DNA of 64,000 bases from the NCBI GenBank assembly GCA_049282355.1, contig JBAPTW010000008.1, forward strand, positions 1 to 64,000, given 5' to 3'. The translations under genes were made by a program, and so were the position numbers. The notes beneath the pieces are model-generated. The model did not search any database, was not told the DNA's origin, and was given only the letters and a program-made list of their open reading frames with translations. The stretch comes from JAGTVB01 sp049282355. GTDB lineage: Bacteria; Pseudomonadota; Gammaproteobacteria; HK1. Of this stretch, positions 62,272 to 64,000 are shown piece by piece. Position 1 is the stretch's first letter. Every line of letters begins with the position of its first letter.

Positions 62272-63897
62272 TCACTGTAACCAAGAAGGCAGCTCACCGC
62301 GGGCAGGCATGACGATGTGCTTGACGCGATGAACCCCCTGGACATTGAGCACTTCATCGATAGCTTCCCCCGACGGCGGGGTATCGAGGTTCAGCACGCC
62401 GATAGCCGGGCCACCCTGGTATGCTTTCTCTCGACCCACCGCCATTTGTGCGATGTTGACCTTGTGTTTGCCCAAAATAGTACCCACCGCACCGATGATG
62501 CCCGGCATGTCCTCGTGGCAGAACAGCAACACGTGGCCATCCAGATAGGCTTCCAATCGGTAATTGTCCATGCGCACAAGCCGCGGCATGTTGTTGCCGA
62601 ACAACGTGCCGCCCGCACGCGAAATTGAGCCATCGCCGGTTACCTCAGCGGTCATAGACGAGCTGAAGGCACCCATTCGGTGGGTCAGCTGCTCAGAGAG
62701 CCTGATGCCCCGCTCTTGCAGCAGCATCTCCGCGTTGACGTTGTTCACCGGCGACTCTAACGCCCGCTCTAGCAGACCTGCACAAAATGCCGCCGTCAAT
62801 AGCTTGGTGTCTCGCTGTGTCACCTCACCCGCATAACGTAATAGGCAGGACTCGGTAACGCCCTCGTGCCATTGTGTAATCAGCAGGCCGAGACGATAGG
62901 CCACGTCGAGGTAGCCGCGCAGAGACTCCATCGTCTTCGGATCGACCGCGACCATATTGACGGCATGCCGAATCTCACCGGTGCTCAAGAAGTTGACCAG
63001 CAGCTGTACGGCCTCAACGGCTACCTGGGTCTGCGCTTCTTCAGTGCTGGCGCCGAGATGAGGCGTGCACAGGGCGTTGGGCAATTCAAACAAGGGACTG
63101 TTGGTACAAGGCTCACTACCGTAGACATCGAGCGCCACCCCACCCAGTTTTCCGCTATTCAGCCCTTCCAACAATGCAGCTTCGTTATAGATCCCCCCGC
63201 GAGCGCAGTTGATGAGTCGCGCGTCCGGCTTCAGTAGAGCGATTTCTTCGGCGTCGATTAAGTCTTTTGTTTCCGATGTCAACGGCGTATGCACGGTCAA
63301 ATAGTCGACCTTGGGCAACATCTCGCGCACGCTCTCTACGGGCTCGACGCATAGCCGCTTCGCCTGCTCGGGGGAAAGAAACGGATCATACCCTAGCACG
63401 CGCATCTGAAAGGCTACCGCTCTCTTGGCAACTTCCTGACCGATACGCCCCAGACCGACGATACCCAGTGTCTTGTTCGCCAGCTGAACCCCCATGTAAG
63501 TTTTTCGATCCCAACGCCCCTCCTTTAGGCTCTGATTGGCCGGCGCCACATTGCGGGACAATCCCAGCATTAGCGCAAAGGTATGCTCAGCGGTGCTAAC
63601 GGTGTTGCCGGTGGGCGTATTCATGACGACAATACCCTGGCGTGTCGCGGCCGCCTTGTCGATATTGTCGGTGCCTACACCAGCGCGCACGATAGCACGG
63701 AGCTTCCGATTTCCCTCCAGGGCGTGAGCGTCGATCTTGACGCCGCTGCGGCAGATCGCGCCGTCGTAGTCGAGCAGAGCCTGGCGCAGCCCATTGCCCG
63801 TTAACCCGGTCCGTATGTCGTAGGTGATACCTCCGGCTGCATCGAGCAATTCCAGGCCTTCTTTAGCGATGTTGTCCAAAACAATAACGCGGAGCAT
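62272..63897 (-). CDS. serA: D-3-phosphoglycerate dehydrogenase with ACT domain
   Basis: A 541-residue long-type SerA. The NAD-binding Rossmann motif is LGIVGLGRIGQEVAKRA, the catalytic His in TPHLGASTEEAQ, and Arg/Glu of the active site lie near NCARGGIYNEAAL. After the catalytic part comes an allosteric substrate-binding (ASB) domain (about 320-455) and a C-terminal ACT domain (about 460-541: HEDMPGIIGAVGTILGKHKV and IAQMAVGREK). It oxidises 3-phosphoglycerate to 3-phosphohydroxypyruvate, the first step of serine synthesis, and is probably inhibited by L-serine through the ACT domain. GGGAGACA precedes the ATG. Confidence 0.95.
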   Translation of the reverse strand: MLRVIVLDNIAKEGLELLDAAGGITYDIRTGLTGNGLRQALLDYDGAICRSGVKIDAHALEGNRKLRAIVRAGVGTDNIDKAAATRQGIVVMNTPTGNTVSTAEHTFALMLGLSRNVAPANQSLKEGRWDRKTYMGVQLANKTLGIVGLGRIGQEVAKRAVAFQMRVLGYDPFLSPEQAKRLCVEPVESVREMLPKVDYLTVHTPLTSETKDLIDAEEIALLKPDARLINCARGGIYNEAALLEGLNSGKLGGVALDVYGSEPCTNSPLFELPNALCTPHLGASTEEAQTQVAVEAVQLLVNFLSTGEIRHAVNMVAVDPKTMESLRGYLDVAYRLGLLITQWHEGVTESCLLRYAGEVTQRDTKLLTAAFCAGLLERALESPVNNVNAEMLLQERGIRLSEQLTHRMGAFSSSMTAEVTGDGSISRAGGTLFGNNMPRLVRMDNYRLEAYLDGHVLLFCHEDMPGIIGAVGTILGKHKVNIAQMAVGREKAYQGGPAIGVLNLDTPPSGEAIDEVLNVQGVHRVKHIVMPARGELPSWLQ

Positions 63898-63948
63898 CAG
63901 CTATGTCTCCCGCACGCCTTCCAGCGATTAAATTTAAAGAATAGATAA

Positions 63949-64000
63949 GAGGATGTTTTAAAAACCGTCTGCGCTTGCTATAGCCGCGTTGTGCGCTGGC
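63949..64000. repeat. Dispersed repeat, runs off right edge
   Basis: AGAGGATGTTTTAAAAACCG then TGCGCTTGCTATAGCCGCGT: a left end followed by the inverted right interior of the element. Confidence 0.55.

Overview
The window is chromosomal DNA of a gammaproteobacterium. The evidence is a set of housekeeping and stress genes typical of that class: rsd, zapE, mltF, the prkA-yeaH-spoVR set, yqgE, a SerA with an ACT domain, and tRNA-Ser(CGA) and tRNA-Thr(TGT) genes. Species and genus cannot be fixed from the sequence. There is no sign of a plasmid origin or an intact prophage. Intergenic spaces are long for a bacterium and hold a dispersed inverted-repeat element (at least eleven copies or parts), two decayed transposase remnants and several broken genes, so the genome looks moderately repeat-rich and partly decaying.

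Layout. 1-2480: accessory edge with a large serine recombinase running off the left end, a brnA antitoxin gene and the frameshifted tail of its toxin partner brnT. 2486-4621: tRNA-Ser, lytic transglycosylase MltF and an L,D-transpeptidase. 5060-9029: glycolate oxidase glcDEF. 9142-15129: a CitE-like lyase, then mct-meh (minus) and two CoA-transferase genes smtA-smtB (plus), divergent from one 270-bp spacer. 15253-22813: a cell-envelope block (ArnT-like glycosyltransferase, tripartite RND efflux system with an in-frame amber stop in the pump, VanZ-like protein). 22969-26315: two malyl-CoA-lyase-type genes (minus) divergent from mch (plus). 26393-42352: rsd, phosphoglucomutase, a PrpD-family gene, an EF-G-like GTPase, zapE, spoVR-yeaH-prkA and yqgE. 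42353-51589: repeat-rich stretch with glucokinase, a nitronate monooxygenase-like gene, an ABC-2 exporter, a HEPN-type protein and a GT4 glycosyltransferase. 51605-64000: a Pat-type acyl-CoA synthetase/acetyltransferase, DgkA, small surface and unknown proteins, tRNA-Thr, a DUF481 outer-membrane protein, a broken glycosyltransferase, a large unknown membrane protein, an RRM protein and serA.

Main biological point. The genes at 9142-15129 and 22969-26315 together encode every activity of the glyoxylate-assimilating second half of the 3-hydroxypropionate bi-cycle known from Chloroflexus: SmtAB, Mcl, Mch, Mct and Meh. Directly upstream lies a complete glycolate oxidase. Read together, the locus would oxidise glycolate to glyoxylate, condense it with propionyl-CoA, and release pyruvate plus acetyl-CoA. 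No carboxylases of the first half (acetyl-CoA or propionyl-CoA carboxylase, malonyl-CoA reductase) are in the window, so it is best read as glycolate/propionate co-assimilation rather than proven autotrophy. The set is physically split by the envelope/efflux block, and a Rhodobacter-type lyase sits next to the Chloroflexus-type one.

Limits: all family calls are by eye from protein motifs and remembered family sequences; no database search was run.
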